From Streptomyces sp. NBC_00390 (lineage in GTDB: Bacteria; Actinomycetota; Actinomycetes; Streptomycetales; Streptomycetaceae), in the NCBI RefSeq assembly GCF_036057275.1, contig NZ_CP107945.1, positions 7,502,001 to 7,566,000 of the forward strand: 64,000 nucleotides of DNA, in the 5' to 3' direction. This document shows, piece by piece, positions 7,944 to 16,399 of the stretch; position 1 is the first letter of the stretch; every line of letters begins with the position of its first letter. A program made the position numbers and the translations under genes. The notes beneath the pieces are model-generated. The model was not told where the DNA came from, made no database searches, and saw nothing but the letters and a program-made list of their open reading frames with translations.

Positions 7944-9134
7944 ATGAGGCTGTACCTGCTGGCCCTGAACCCGACCGACTCGGTGACCGAGGGGTTTCTG
8001 CCCGCCGCCCGCCGTCTCGGCATCGATGTCACGCTGCTCACCGACCAGCCGGATGCGCACGACGCCGACCCCGCCGTCGATGTTCTGGAGTGCGACGTAC
8101 GTGACTTCCGGGCGGTGATCACCTCGGTCTCGGCCGGCCGGGCGCCGGACGCCGTCTTCACCAACAGCGACCATCTGCAGACCCAGGCCGCGCTCGCCGC
8201 CGACTACTTCGGGCTCCCTGCCAAGCCCTGGCAGGCCGCCCTCCGCACCAAGAACAAGGCGGAGATGCGCCGCACGCTCGCCGCGGCCGGGATCGATGCC
8301 GTCCGGTCTGCGGAAGTCGCCCCGGGGCAGGACCCGGCCGCCGTACTCGCCGCCCCCGACCTGCCGTTCCCCTGCGTGGTCAAGCCGCGCGAAGGAGTGG
8401 CCAGCGAGGACGTCGTGCTGGCCGACGGGCCGGCGGAACTCGTGGAGCGCTGCAAGGAGATCCAGGCGCGCCGCCCGCGGGCCTCACTGGTCGTCGAGGA
8501 ATATCTGCCCGGCGAGCTGTGCACCCTGGAAACCCTCGGTGACGGCGAACGCCTGCACGTGCTCGGCGGCTTCCGCACCGAGCTGTCCCCGCCCCCGTAC
8601 TTCATCGAGGAACGGCTGACGTACGTCCCCCGCCACCCCGAGCCGGTCGTCGCACAGGTCCTCGCGCAACTGAACGCGCTCGGCGTCGGATTCGGCGCCT
8701 GCCACACCGAGTTCACCGTGCACGAAGGGCGCGCGCGCCTCATCGAGGTCAATTACCGGGCCATCGGCGACCAGTGCGACCTGCTGCTCGCGGACCTCCT
8801 CGGCATTCCGCTCTTCGAACACATCCTCCGTACGCATCTGGGGCAGCCCCTGCCCGACGATCTGGGGGCGCGCTCCGATCGCGCCGCCCGTCTCGACTAT
8901 CCGTGCGCGCGGCGCGCCGGCACCCTGACCCGCTCACCGGCCCCAGTTGAACTCTCCGTCGGTGACGTCCGTTTGACGTACCGTCCGATGCGTCAGCTGG
9001 GGGAGCGGCACGGTGTGTACCACACGAACCGCGACATCCTGGGGGTCGTCAGAGCCATCGGCGCCGACCAGGAGTCCGTCGACCGGGCCGTGGCCGGCTT
9101 CCTCGGCTCGCAGCAGTGGGAGATCACGCCGTGA
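7944..9134 (+). CDS. ATP-grasp ligase of siderophore biosynthesis (PvsA-like)
   Basis: 396 residues, started at MRLYLLALNPTDSVTEGFLP; CGGAAGGTGAT lies before this ATG, while an in-frame ATG-like start 24 bases upstream overlaps it. ATP-grasp features: pre-ATP-grasp domain to about residue 110, then PFPCVVKPREGVASEDVVL and a C-terminal metal site around RLIEVNYRAIGDQCDLLLAD. In the vibrioferrin pathway an ATP-grasp enzyme (PvsA) joins an amino acid, and the gene order here (ATP-grasp, NIS synthetase, NIS synthetase, decarboxylase) is the same. The actual substrate is unknown. It overlaps the next gene by GTGA. Confidence 0.85.
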   Translation: MRLYLLALNPTDSVTEGFLPAARRLGIDVTLLTDQPDAHDADPAVDVLECDVRDFRAVITSVSAGRAPDAVFTNSDHLQTQAALAADYFGLPAKPWQAALRTKNKAEMRRTLAAAGIDAVRSAEVAPGQDPAAVLAAPDLPFPCVVKPREGVASEDVVLADGPAELVERCKEIQARRPRASLVVEEYLPGELCTLETLGDGERLHVLGGFRTELSPPPYFIEERLTYVPRHPEPVVAQVLAQLNALGVGFGACHTEFTVHEGRARLIEVNYRAIGDQCDLLLADLLGIPLFEHILRTHLGQPLPDDLGARSDRAARLDYPCARRAGTLTRSPAPVELSVGDVRLTYRPMRQLGERHGVYHTNRDILGVVRAIGADQESVDRAVAGFLGSQQWEITP

Positions 9135-10894
9135 CGGTGACGACGGAAGAAGCTTCGGGCACGGATCTGCTGCTGCGCGTCCTGAGTGCCCTGCTTCGCG
9201 AGGACGTCGTCGGCCTCCGCAGCCGCAGCACCCCCGTCGAGGAATCGGACGGCACCTGGCTGCGCCTCACCGCAGCGGACGGCGGCGCACTGCTGCTGCC
9301 GGTACGCGCCGACGGGTTCCAGTGCGCGACGGCGGCCCGGCTCCCCCTGCTGCGCCGGGAGCCCGACGGAGCCGAACTCACCACGGCCGAAGGCATACTG
9401 GACGCGCTCGCCGCCCTCGCGGACCAGGAGGACCGCCCCGGTTTCGCGGCCTTCCTGGGCGAATGTCGCGATGCTCTCGAGGCCCTGCGGCTGCACGCCG
9501 AGACCCGCGACGAGATCGCCGGACTGCTCTCGGCCCGCCATGGCGCCGACCCTGCCGACTGGACCGGCCCCGCCGGGGGCCTCGCCCACGACACACTCGC
9601 CGCCCGCGCCGACCACCCCGTCTATCCGACCGCGCGCGGCCGCTCCGGACTCTCGCCCCGTCAACTACGCCAGTACGCACCGGAGTTCCATCCCCGCTTC
9701 CCGTTGCGCTGGCTGGCCCTGCCCAAGGAGGCGGTCACGGCACAGGGCCTGGACCCGGACGGGGGCGGAGTGTGGCCCGCTCCCTCCGTCCTCGGGCTGC
9801 CCGGTGCACTCGACGCCAGTCATCTCACGCTCCCCGTACACCCGTTGACCGCCGAGGGACCCCTGCGGGAAGCACTGCGCGCCACCGGGCTCGACACGAC
9901 GGCCTTCCTCGCGGACCGGCCCCATCTTCAGGCCGTGCCGACGCTGTCGATGCGCACCGTCGCCCTCACCGCGCACCCCCGCGTCCATCTCAAACTTCCT
10001 CTCGCCACCTCCACCCTGGGCCTGCTCAACCGGCGCACCATCAAGCCCGGCAGCCTGTGCGACGGTGCCGCCGGCCAGCGGCTGCTGGAGACGGTCATCG
10101 CCCGGGAACCCCGCTTCCGGGGCACTGTCCTGCACGCGGACGAGACCGCCTTCGCCCATGCCGGGCACGAACTCCTTGCCGCACTGCGGCGCATCCTGCC
10201 CGCCGGACTGGACGGCTCCGTCGTCGTTCCGTTGGCCGGCCTGCTCGGCCGGGCCCCCGGCGGCCGCCTGGTGATCGACCATCTCGCCGACCGGTTCTAC
10301 GGCGGCGACCCGCTCACGCTCCTCGATGCGCTGCTCACCCTGCTCCTCGACTGGCAGACCACACTCTTCGGCTACGGCATCGCCCTCGAGTCCCATCAGC
10401 AGAACATCTCCCTCGTGCTCGACACCGCCGCGGGAAGCCCGCGGCTGCGGCTGCTGCTCAAGGACAACGACGGCCCGCGTATCAACGCCGCACGGCTGCG
10501 CGCCGCCCTCGGCCCCGACGCGCCCGGCCCGGCCGCCTTCGACGACAGGCGCATCTTCGGCGACAGCGACGGGCCGGTCACCGACCTGTTCACCACGATC
10601 ACCGTCCATCTGTGCGCCGGCGCCTACGCGTTCGGGCTCGCGGCCCATGGCCGCGCCCCGCTGGAGCGGCTGCTCGCGCTCGTACGCGACCGCCTCGGCG
10701 AAGCCGTCGAGCGGCTCGGCACCCGCCCCGGACAGCCCGGGGCCGTGCTGCGCGCCCGGGTACTCGACGCACCGCGGCTGCCGGTCAAGGCCATGGTCAC
10801 GGCGGGCACCCTGCTCACCAAGGCCAGATCGGGAGCAGCGGACATCAACAAGCACTACACCACCGGACCCAACTACCTGTTGCGAGGAGCGTGA
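9131..10894 (+). CDS. IucA/IucC-family NIS siderophore synthetase 1
   Basis: 587 residues from the GTG that overlaps the ATP-grasp stop. NRPS-independent siderophore synthetases adenylate a carboxylate such as citrate or 2-oxoglutarate and condense it with an amine or alcohol. Recognisable family blocks: DHPVYPTARGRSGLS (citrate-side ATP loop region), LPVHPLTAEGP, STLGLLNRRTIKPG, ALESHQQNISLVLD near the catalytic core, and the FhuF-like C-terminal domain ending ITKHY-type sequence (DINKHYTTGPNYLL). Second gene of a four-gene coupled operon; equivalent by position to PvsB. Confidence 0.9.
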   Translation: MTVTTEEASGTDLLLRVLSALLREDVVGLRSRSTPVEESDGTWLRLTAADGGALLLPVRADGFQCATAARLPLLRREPDGAELTTAEGILDALAALADQEDRPGFAAFLGECRDALEALRLHAETRDEIAGLLSARHGADPADWTGPAGGLAHDTLAARADHPVYPTARGRSGLSPRQLRQYAPEFHPRFPLRWLALPKEAVTAQGLDPDGGGVWPAPSVLGLPGALDASHLTLPVHPLTAEGPLREALRATGLDTTAFLADRPHLQAVPTLSMRTVALTAHPRVHLKLPLATSTLGLLNRRTIKPGSLCDGAAGQRLLETVIAREPRFRGTVLHADETAFAHAGHELLAALRRILPAGLDGSVVVPLAGLLGRAPGGRLVIDHLADRFYGGDPLTLLDALLTLLLDWQTTLFGYGIALESHQQNISLVLDTAAGSPRLRLLLKDNDGPRINAARLRAALGPDAPGPAAFDDRRIFGDSDGPVTDLFTTITVHLCAGAYAFGLAAHGRAPLERLLALVRDRLGEAVERLGTRPGQPGAVLRARVLDAPRLPVKAMVTAGTLLTKARSGAADINKHYTTGPNYLLRGA

Positions 10895-10901
10895 CCCGGC
10901 G

Positions 10902-12650
10902 ATGGCCACCACGATCCCCCGCCCGCCGGCCGCGCCGGCGCGGCTCACGGCACTGCCCACCGCCGACCGGGCCGTGTCCCACACCCTCCTGAACTGTCTG
11001 CTGCGCGAGGTGTCGGGACCCGAGCGACAGACCGCCGTCATCGGCGGCCATCTGCTGGTGCGTCTGCCACGCCGCGGCAGCACCCTGCGTGTGGCACTGC
11101 GCCGTACCTCCCTGCTCGGTGCCCACCGCTTCACCGGCCCGGTCATCGAGCAGACCGCACGCGGCTGGGCCGAGACCGACTTCAGACGGCTCGCCGAACA
11201 CATCCACGGCGAGCTGTCGTTGCGTTCCGGGGCCGCCAACGACGAGTTCCTCGGGCAGGTCGCGGCAAGCCACCGAGCGGTCCGCGCCGCCCTCGCGCAG
11301 GCGCGCCCCGAGACGCCGGCCGGGGACCGCCTCGCGACCTACCTCGCCTCCGAGCAGTCCCTGCTGTTCGGTCACCGCTTCCACCCCACCCCCAAGGCCC
11401 ACGGCGGCGACCCCGCCTCCTGGGCCGCCTACGCCCCGGAGACCGGAGCAGGCTTCCCGCTGCGGCTGCTCGCCGTGCGCGACCACCTGATCGCCGAGGA
11501 GAGCGCCGAGCCCGGAGCCGCCGACCCGCTCGACCGGCTGGGGACCGCGCCCGCCGGCCACCGGCTGCTGCCCGCGCACCCGTGGCAGTACGAACTGCTG
11601 CGCACGCGGCCCGCCCTGCGGCAGGCACTCGAGCGCGGCGACGTCCTCGACCTCGGCCGCGGCCCGAAGCGGTTCACCCCCACCGCCTCCGTGCGGACCG
11701 TCTACGACGGCACCACCTTCCTCAAGTTCAGCCTCGACATCCGCATCACCAACTGCGTACGCAAGAACGCCCATTACGAACTCGCGGGTGCCGTCGCCCT
11801 CACCCGGCTGCTCGGCCCGGCACTCGCCGATCTGGCCGACCGCTTTCCCGGCACCGGCCTGCTGCGCGAGCCGGCCTATCGCACCCTCGCGCTCCCCGGC
11901 CCCGGCGGGCGCCCCGACCGCACGCTGCTGGAAGGCCTCGGCGTCATCGTCCGCGAAGGACTCGACCGCCACCTGCGGCCCGACACCACCGCCCTGCTCG
12001 CGGCGGCCGTCGCCGACGAATACCCCACCGGCCCCGGCCACATCTCGAGGCTGCTGCCCGCCGCCGACCCCGAGGCGGCCCTGTCGTGGTGGAGGGAGTA
12101 CCTGCGGCTGCTGGTCCCTCCCGTGCTCGCCGCGTACTTCGACCACGGGCTCGTCCTCGAACCCCACCTGCAGAACGTCCTCGTCTGCGTCGACGCCGAG
12201 GGCAGGCCGGCCCAGGTCCTCTTCCGCGACCTGGAGGGCACCAAGCTCGTCCCCGAACACCACGCCGGCACCCTTGCCGCGCTGCCCCCCGACGTCGCCG
12301 CCCCCATGACGTACGACGCCGGACGCGGCTGGGACCGGGTCGTCTACTGCCTCCTGGTGAACCACGCGGCCGAGATGCTCGCCGCCATCGCCGACCTGTA
12401 TCCGCACACCGAGACCGAGCTGTGGGCACAACTGGGCCGCACGCTCCAGGAGTACGGCGACACGCACGGCTGCCCGCCAAGGCTGCGAGCGCTGCTGGCC
12501 GGCGCGCCCCTGCCGGCCAAGGCCAATCTGCTCACCCGCTGGCAGCGCACCGCCGACCGCAGCGCCGGCTATGTCCGCCTGCCATCCCCTCTCGCGCCGG
12601 ACGCACAGTCCCGCGTCCCCCGCACGGATCCGGACGGAAGCACCCGATGA
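10902..12650 (+). CDS. IucA/IucC-family NIS siderophore synthetase 2
   Basis: 582 residues from MATTIPRPPAAP, 7 bases after the preceding stop with GAGGAG upstream. Canonical NIS motifs are stronger than in its neighbour: GHRFHPTPKAHGG, LPAHPWQYELL, ASVRTVY, FLKFSLDIRITNCVRKNAHY and LEPHLQNVLVCVD, plus a C-terminal FhuF-like domain. It should catalyse the second carboxylate-amine/alcohol condensation, positionally like PvsD. It overlaps the decarboxylase by ATGA, so synthesis is coupled. Confidence 0.92.
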   Translation: MATTIPRPPAAPARLTALPTADRAVSHTLLNCLLREVSGPERQTAVIGGHLLVRLPRRGSTLRVALRRTSLLGAHRFTGPVIEQTARGWAETDFRRLAEHIHGELSLRSGAANDEFLGQVAASHRAVRAALAQARPETPAGDRLATYLASEQSLLFGHRFHPTPKAHGGDPASWAAYAPETGAGFPLRLLAVRDHLIAEESAEPGAADPLDRLGTAPAGHRLLPAHPWQYELLRTRPALRQALERGDVLDLGRGPKRFTPTASVRTVYDGTTFLKFSLDIRITNCVRKNAHYELAGAVALTRLLGPALADLADRFPGTGLLREPAYRTLALPGPGGRPDRTLLEGLGVIVREGLDRHLRPDTTALLAAAVADEYPTGPGHISRLLPAADPEAALSWWREYLRLLVPPVLAAYFDHGLVLEPHLQNVLVCVDAEGRPAQVLFRDLEGTKLVPEHHAGTLAALPPDVAAPMTYDAGRGWDRVVYCLLVNHAAEMLAAIADLYPHTETELWAQLGRTLQEYGDTHGCPPRLRALLAGAPLPAKANLLTRWQRTADRSAGYVRLPSPLAPDAQSRVPRTDPDGSTR

Positions 12651-13903
12651 CCACCCCCACCCCCACCCCCACCCCCACCGCCCCCGTCCGTGACCGGGCC
12701 CTGTCCCTCGCGGGACACCAATTGCCCGCCTACATCTACGACCTCGGCGCACTGCGTGAGCACGCCGCCTCCGTCCGGTCGGCACTGCCGGAGCGGGTGG
12801 AGCTGTACTACGCGGCCAAGGCCAACCCCGAACCGGAGATCCTCACCGCACTCGCCCCCTACGTGCACGGCTACGAGGTCTCCTCCGGCGGCGAGCTCGC
12901 CCATGTCACCGCGTCCGTCCCGGACCGCCCGCTCGCCTTCGGCGGCCCGGGCAAGACGCCCGACGAGATCGCCGCGGCCCTGGAACTCGGCGTGGCGCGT
13001 TTCCATGTGGAGAGCGCGTACGAACTGCGCATGCTGGCCGAGCTCGCCTCCCGCACGGCACCCGGCCGCCGGATCGCGGTGCTGCTCCGTTTCAATCTGC
13101 CCGTCGCCGCCCGCTCGCTCGAAGGCAGTGCACTGACCATGGGCGGCCGCCCCGCACCGTTCGGCATGGACCCGGCCGAGGCGGACGACGCGGTGCGTGC
13201 ACTCACCGACGGCAGCCATCCACAGCTGGAGCTGCGCGGCATCCACGCCCACCTGGCCAGCGGTCTCGCGGCCGCGGAGCAGCTCGCCGTGGCCGAAGCC
13301 GTGGTCACCTGGGCAGCCGGCCTCGCGGCCCGCCACCGCATACCGCTCCACGAGGTGAACGTCGGCGGTGGCATGACCGTCGACTACGCCCGGCCCGGCG
13401 CCCGTTTCGACTGGGCCGCCTTCGGCACCGGCCTCGCCCGTATCGCCGCCGCCCACCCGGGCCCGCTGCTGCGCATCGAGCCGGGCCGCGCCCTGAGTGC
13501 CTACTGCGGCTGGTACGCCACCGAGGTGCTGGACGTGAAGCACAGCCATGGCGAGGACTTCGCCGTCGTCCGCGGCGGCACCCACCATCTACGCACCCCC
13601 GCGACCAAGGGCCACGACCAGCCGGCCGCCGTGCTGCCCATGGACACCTGGCCGCACCCCTGGCCCCGTGCGGCCGCCCGGCAGGACGTGATCACCCTGA
13701 CCGGACAGCTGTGCACCCCGAAGGACGTCCTTGCCCGCCGGGTGCCGGCCGCGGGGCTGCGCGCGGGGGACCGCGTGGTGTTCGCGCTGGCCGGGGCGTA
13801 CGCATGGAACATTTCGCACCACGACTTCCTCATGCACCCACGACCCGGATTCCACTTCCTTGCGCCCGCGTTCCCGGAGCCCACGCCGCCGCACGGGCCA
13901 TGA
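12647..13903 (+). CDS. PLP-dependent (fold III) decarboxylase, PvsE/SbnH-like
   Basis: 418 residues, alanine-racemase-type barrel followed by the beta-domain of Orn/DAP/Arg decarboxylases. The PLP lysine is Lys58 in YYAAKANPEPE; HAHLASG and EVNVGGGMTVDY are the phosphate-binding and barrel motifs, and LTGQLCTPKDVL gives the second-subunit active-site cysteine. In vibrioferrin, achromobactin and staphyloferrin B loci such enzymes decarboxylate an amino acid moiety of a citryl intermediate. The protein begins with a Thr-Pro repeat coded by a 6-bp microsatellite. No exporter gene follows, unlike pvs operons. Confidence 0.88.
   Translation: MTTPTPTPTPTAPVRDRALSLAGHQLPAYIYDLGALREHAASVRSALPERVELYYAAKANPEPEILTALAPYVHGYEVSSGGELAHVTASVPDRPLAFGGPGKTPDEIAAALELGVARFHVESAYELRMLAELASRTAPGRRIAVLLRFNLPVAARSLEGSALTMGGRPAPFGMDPAEADDAVRALTDGSHPQLELRGIHAHLASGLAAAEQLAVAEAVVTWAAGLAARHRIPLHEVNVGGGMTVDYARPGARFDWAAFGTGLARIAAAHPGPLLRIEPGRALSAYCGWYATEVLDVKHSHGEDFAVVRGGTHHLRTPATKGHDQPAAVLPMDTWPHPWPRAAARQDVITLTGQLCTPKDVLARRVPAAGLRAGDRVVFALAGAYAWNISHHDFLMHPRPGFHFLAPAFPEPTPPHGP
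12653..12676 (+). repeat. Hexanucleotide microsatellite in decarboxylase start
   Basis: Four exact copies of ACCCCC immediately after the second codon, coding Thr-Pro pairs. Whole-unit slippage would stay in frame and only change the length of the N-terminal Thr-Pro tail. Confidence 0.9.
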
Positions 13904-13954
13904 CGTGCCCCGCCCGTCGCGCTCGGCGTGCGGCCTCCACGGGGAGGACGGACG

Positions 13955-14746
13955 ATGAACGCGATGAGCGGAGCAGCAGTGACCAAGGAAAATGCCGGCC
14001 TCGGCCTGGACCGGGGTCTGGTCGTGCTGGAGAAGGTCAACAAGCACTTCGGCGCGCTGCATGTGCTGCAGGACATCGACCTGACCATCGTCCGGGGCGA
14101 GGTCATCGTGGTGATCGGACCGTCCGGGTCCGGGAAGTCCACCCTGTGCCGTGCCATCAACCGGCTGGAGACCATCGACTCGGGCGTGATCGCCGTCGAC
14201 GGCAAGCCGCTGCCCGCGGAGGGCCGTGAGCTGGCCGCGCTGCGCGCCGATGTCGGCATGGTCTTCCAGTCCTTCAACCTGTTCGCGCACAAGACCGTGC
14301 TGCAGAACGTGATGCTCGGACAGGTCAAGGTGCGCAAGAAGGACAAGAAGGAAGCCGAGGAGCGGGCCCGGGCACTGCTCGAGCGGGTGGGGGTCGCCTC
14401 GCAGGCGGACAAGTATCCCGCGCAGCTCTCGGGCGGCCAGCAGCAGCGTGTGGCCATCGCCCGGGCGCTGGCCATGGACCCGAAGGTGATGCTCTTCGAC
14501 GAGCCGACCTCGGCGCTCGACCCCGAGATGATCAATGAGGTGCTGGAGGTGATGCAACAGCTCGCCCGGGACGGAATGACGATGGTCGTCGTCACCCACG
14601 AGATGGGATTCGCCCGTTCGGCCGCCAACCGCGTGGTGTTCATGGCGGACGGCCGGATTGTTGAGGAGACGACACCCGACGAATTCTTCACCAACCCGCG
14701 CAGCGAACGTGCCAAGGACTTCCTGTCGAAGATCCTGCACCACTGA
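13955..14746 (+). CDS. gluA: Glutamate ABC transporter ATP-binding protein
   Basis: 263 residues from MNAMSGAAVTKE, with GGGGAGGACG upstream. A polar amino-acid ABC ATPase: Walker A GPSGSGKST, Q-loop FQSFNLFAHKT, signature LSGGQQQRVAIARAL, Walker B VMLFDEPTSALD and switch histidine VVTHEMG. The four-gene order ATPase, lipoprotein, permease, permease is that of the gluABCD glutamate system of Corynebacterium and Streptomyces. Only 51 bases separate it from the siderophore decarboxylase and I see no terminator, so read-through from the iron-regulated operon is possible. Confidence 0.92.
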   Translation: MNAMSGAAVTKENAGLGLDRGLVVLEKVNKHFGALHVLQDIDLTIVRGEVIVVIGPSGSGKSTLCRAINRLETIDSGVIAVDGKPLPAEGRELAALRADVGMVFQSFNLFAHKTVLQNVMLGQVKVRKKDKKEAEERARALLERVGVASQADKYPAQLSGGQQQRVAIARALAMDPKVMLFDEPTSALDPEMINEVLEVMQQLARDGMTMVVVTHEMGFARSAANRVVFMADGRIVEETTPDEFFTNPRSERAKDFLSKILHH

Positions 14747-14817
14747 GCCGGCCCTCGGCCGACCGGTCCCTGCTCGGCGGACCCCGCACCACATCTCGAT
14801 CCCTAGGGATGATCACC

Positions 14818-15654
14818 ATGAAGCTTCGTAAGGTCACCGCCGCGGCCGCTGCCGTGCTGGCGCTGTCCCTGACTGCCTCGGCCTGCGGATCGGACGGCGG
14901 CGGGGGCGACAGCGGATCCGACGACAAGAAGATCACCGTCGGTATCAAGTTCGATCAGCCCGGCCTCGGTCTGAAGACCCCGGACGGCAAGTACACCGGC
15001 TTCGACGTCGACGTGGCCAACTATGTGGCCAAGCAGCTCGGCTACAAGCCCGGTGACATCCAGTTCAAGGAAGCCAAGAGCGCCGACCGCGAGACCCTGC
15101 TCCAGCGCGGCGATGTCGACTTCATCGCCGCCACCTACTCGATCAACCCCGAGCGGGCGAAGAAGGTCGACTTCGCCGGCCCCTACTTCCTGGCACACCA
15201 GGACGTGCTGGTCCGCGCGGACGACAACTCCATCACCAAGCCGGCCGACCTGAACAACAAGAAGCTCTGCTCGGTGACCGGCTCCACCTCCGCGCAGAAC
15301 GTCAAGGACCAGCTGGCTCCGAAAGCTCAGCTGCAGGAGTACGGCGGCTACTCGGAGTGCCTGACCGGCCTGGAGAACAAGGTCATCGACGCCCTGACCA
15401 CCGATGACGTGATCCTCGCGGGATACGCGGCGCAGCCGGAGCACCAGGGCAAGTTCAAGCTCGGAGGCTTCAAGCTCAGCAACGAGAACTACGGGATCGG
15501 TGTCCAGAAGGGCAGCGAACTCAAGGCGAAGATCAACACGGCCCTGGAGAAGATGGTCGCGGACGGCTCCTGGGACAAGGCCGTGACGAAGAACTTCGGC
15601 CCGGCCGAGTACCAGAACGAACCCCCGCCGAAGATCGGCGTCGTCGTCAACTGA
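14818..15654 (+). CDS. gluB: Glutamate-binding lipoprotein
   Basis: 278 residues; started at MKLRKVTAAAAAVLALSLTA rather than the in-frame ATG 9 bases earlier because it gives a normal Sec signal. Lipobox TASAC puts the lipidated Cys near residue 23, followed by a Gly/Ser/Asp linker. The mature part is a family 3 solute-binding protein (GKYTGFDVDVANYVAKQLG, RDETLLQ-like DRETLLQRGDVDFIAATYS, ending KAVTKNFGPAEY). It captures glutamate at the outer membrane face for GluCD. A strong hairpin follows the gene, probably raising its transcript level over the permeases. Confidence 0.93.
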   Translation: MKLRKVTAAAAAVLALSLTASACGSDGGGGDSGSDDKKITVGIKFDQPGLGLKTPDGKYTGFDVDVANYVAKQLGYKPGDIQFKEAKSADRETLLQRGDVDFIAATYSINPERAKKVDFAGPYFLAHQDVLVRADDNSITKPADLNNKKLCSVTGSTSAQNVKDQLAPKAQLQEYGGYSECLTGLENKVIDALTTDDVILAGYAAQPEHQGKFKLGGFKLSNENYGIGVQKGSELKAKINTALEKMVADGSWDKAVTKNFGPAEYQNEPPPKIGVVVN

Positions 15655-15672
15655 CGCACACGACACCCACGG

Positions 15673-15698
15673 GCGCGCCGCCGACCAGCGCGGCGCGC
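15673..15698 (+). terminator. Hairpin between gluB and gluC
   Basis: Perfect arms GCGCGCCGC and GCGGCGCGC with an 8-base loop, in the 79-base gap. Best read as a partial terminator or 3' stabiliser that lets the binding protein outnumber the membrane subunits. Confidence 0.75.
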
Positions 15699-15733
15699 TT
15701 CGCCTGCCACACACGCGAAGGTGCGGGAGAGAC

Positions 15734-16399
15734 GTGTTCGACTTTCTTCAGGGCTACAACGTGCTGGGGGCGTTCTGGGTCACGGTGCAGCTCGCCGTCT
15801 ACTCCGCCATCGGCTCCCTGATCTGGGGAACGCTCCTGGCCGCGATGCGGGTCAGTCCCGTCCCGCTGATGCGTGGCTTCGGCACCGGCTACATCAACAT
15901 CGTGCGGAACATCCCGCTCACGGTGATCATCGTGTTCACCTCTCTGGGGCTGTTCCAGACCCTCGGCGTCAGCATGGGGGCGGACGATTTCGAGACCATC
16001 AACTTCCGCCTCGCCGTCCTCGGCCTCATCGCCTACACGGCCGCCTTCGTCTGCGAGGCACTGCGGTCCGGCATCAACACGGTGCCCATCGGCCAGACGG
16101 AGGCGGCGCGCGCGATCGGGCTGAGCTTCACCCAGGTGCTCCGGCTCATCATCCTGCCTCAGGCCTTCCGCTCGGTGGTGGGCCCGCTCGCCAACGTCCT
16201 GATCGCTCTCACCAAGAACACCACCGTGGCCTCCGCGATCGGCGTCGCCGAAGCCGCGACGCTGATGCGGGAGATGATCGAGAACGAGGCTCAGCTGATC
16301 CTGATCTCCGCCATCTTCGCCTTCGGCTTCATCTGTCTGACTCTCCCCACCGGGCTCTTCCTCGGCTGGGTCGCCAAGAAGGTGGCGGTGAAGCGATGA
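15734..16399 (+). CDS. gluC: Glutamate ABC transporter permease
   Basis: 221 residues from a GTG (MFDFLQGYNVLGAFW) preceded by GGGAGAGAC. HisMQ-type inner-membrane permease with about five hydrophobic segments; the cytoplasmic EAA loop is EALRSGINTVPIGQTEAARAIG. It pairs with GluD and GluA. The stop overlaps the gluD ATG (ATGA). Confidence 0.92.
   Translation: MFDFLQGYNVLGAFWVTVQLAVYSAIGSLIWGTLLAAMRVSPVPLMRGFGTGYINIVRNIPLTVIIVFTSLGLFQTLGVSMGADDFETINFRLAVLGLIAYTAAFVCEALRSGINTVPIGQTEAARAIGLSFTQVLRLIILPQAFRSVVGPLANVLIALTKNTTVASAIGVAEAATLMREMIENEAQLILISAIFAFGFICLTLPTGLFLGWVAKKVAVKR

Noticed and set aside
9013..10992. 659-codon plus-strand frame over NIS synthetase 1
   Set aside because: Different frame of a well-supported synthetase; Arg/Pro-rich shadow.
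11582..12646. Upstream extension of the decarboxylase frame inside NIS synthetase 2
   Set aside because: Overlaps the synthetase in another frame; the ATGA overlap at 12647 marks the true start.
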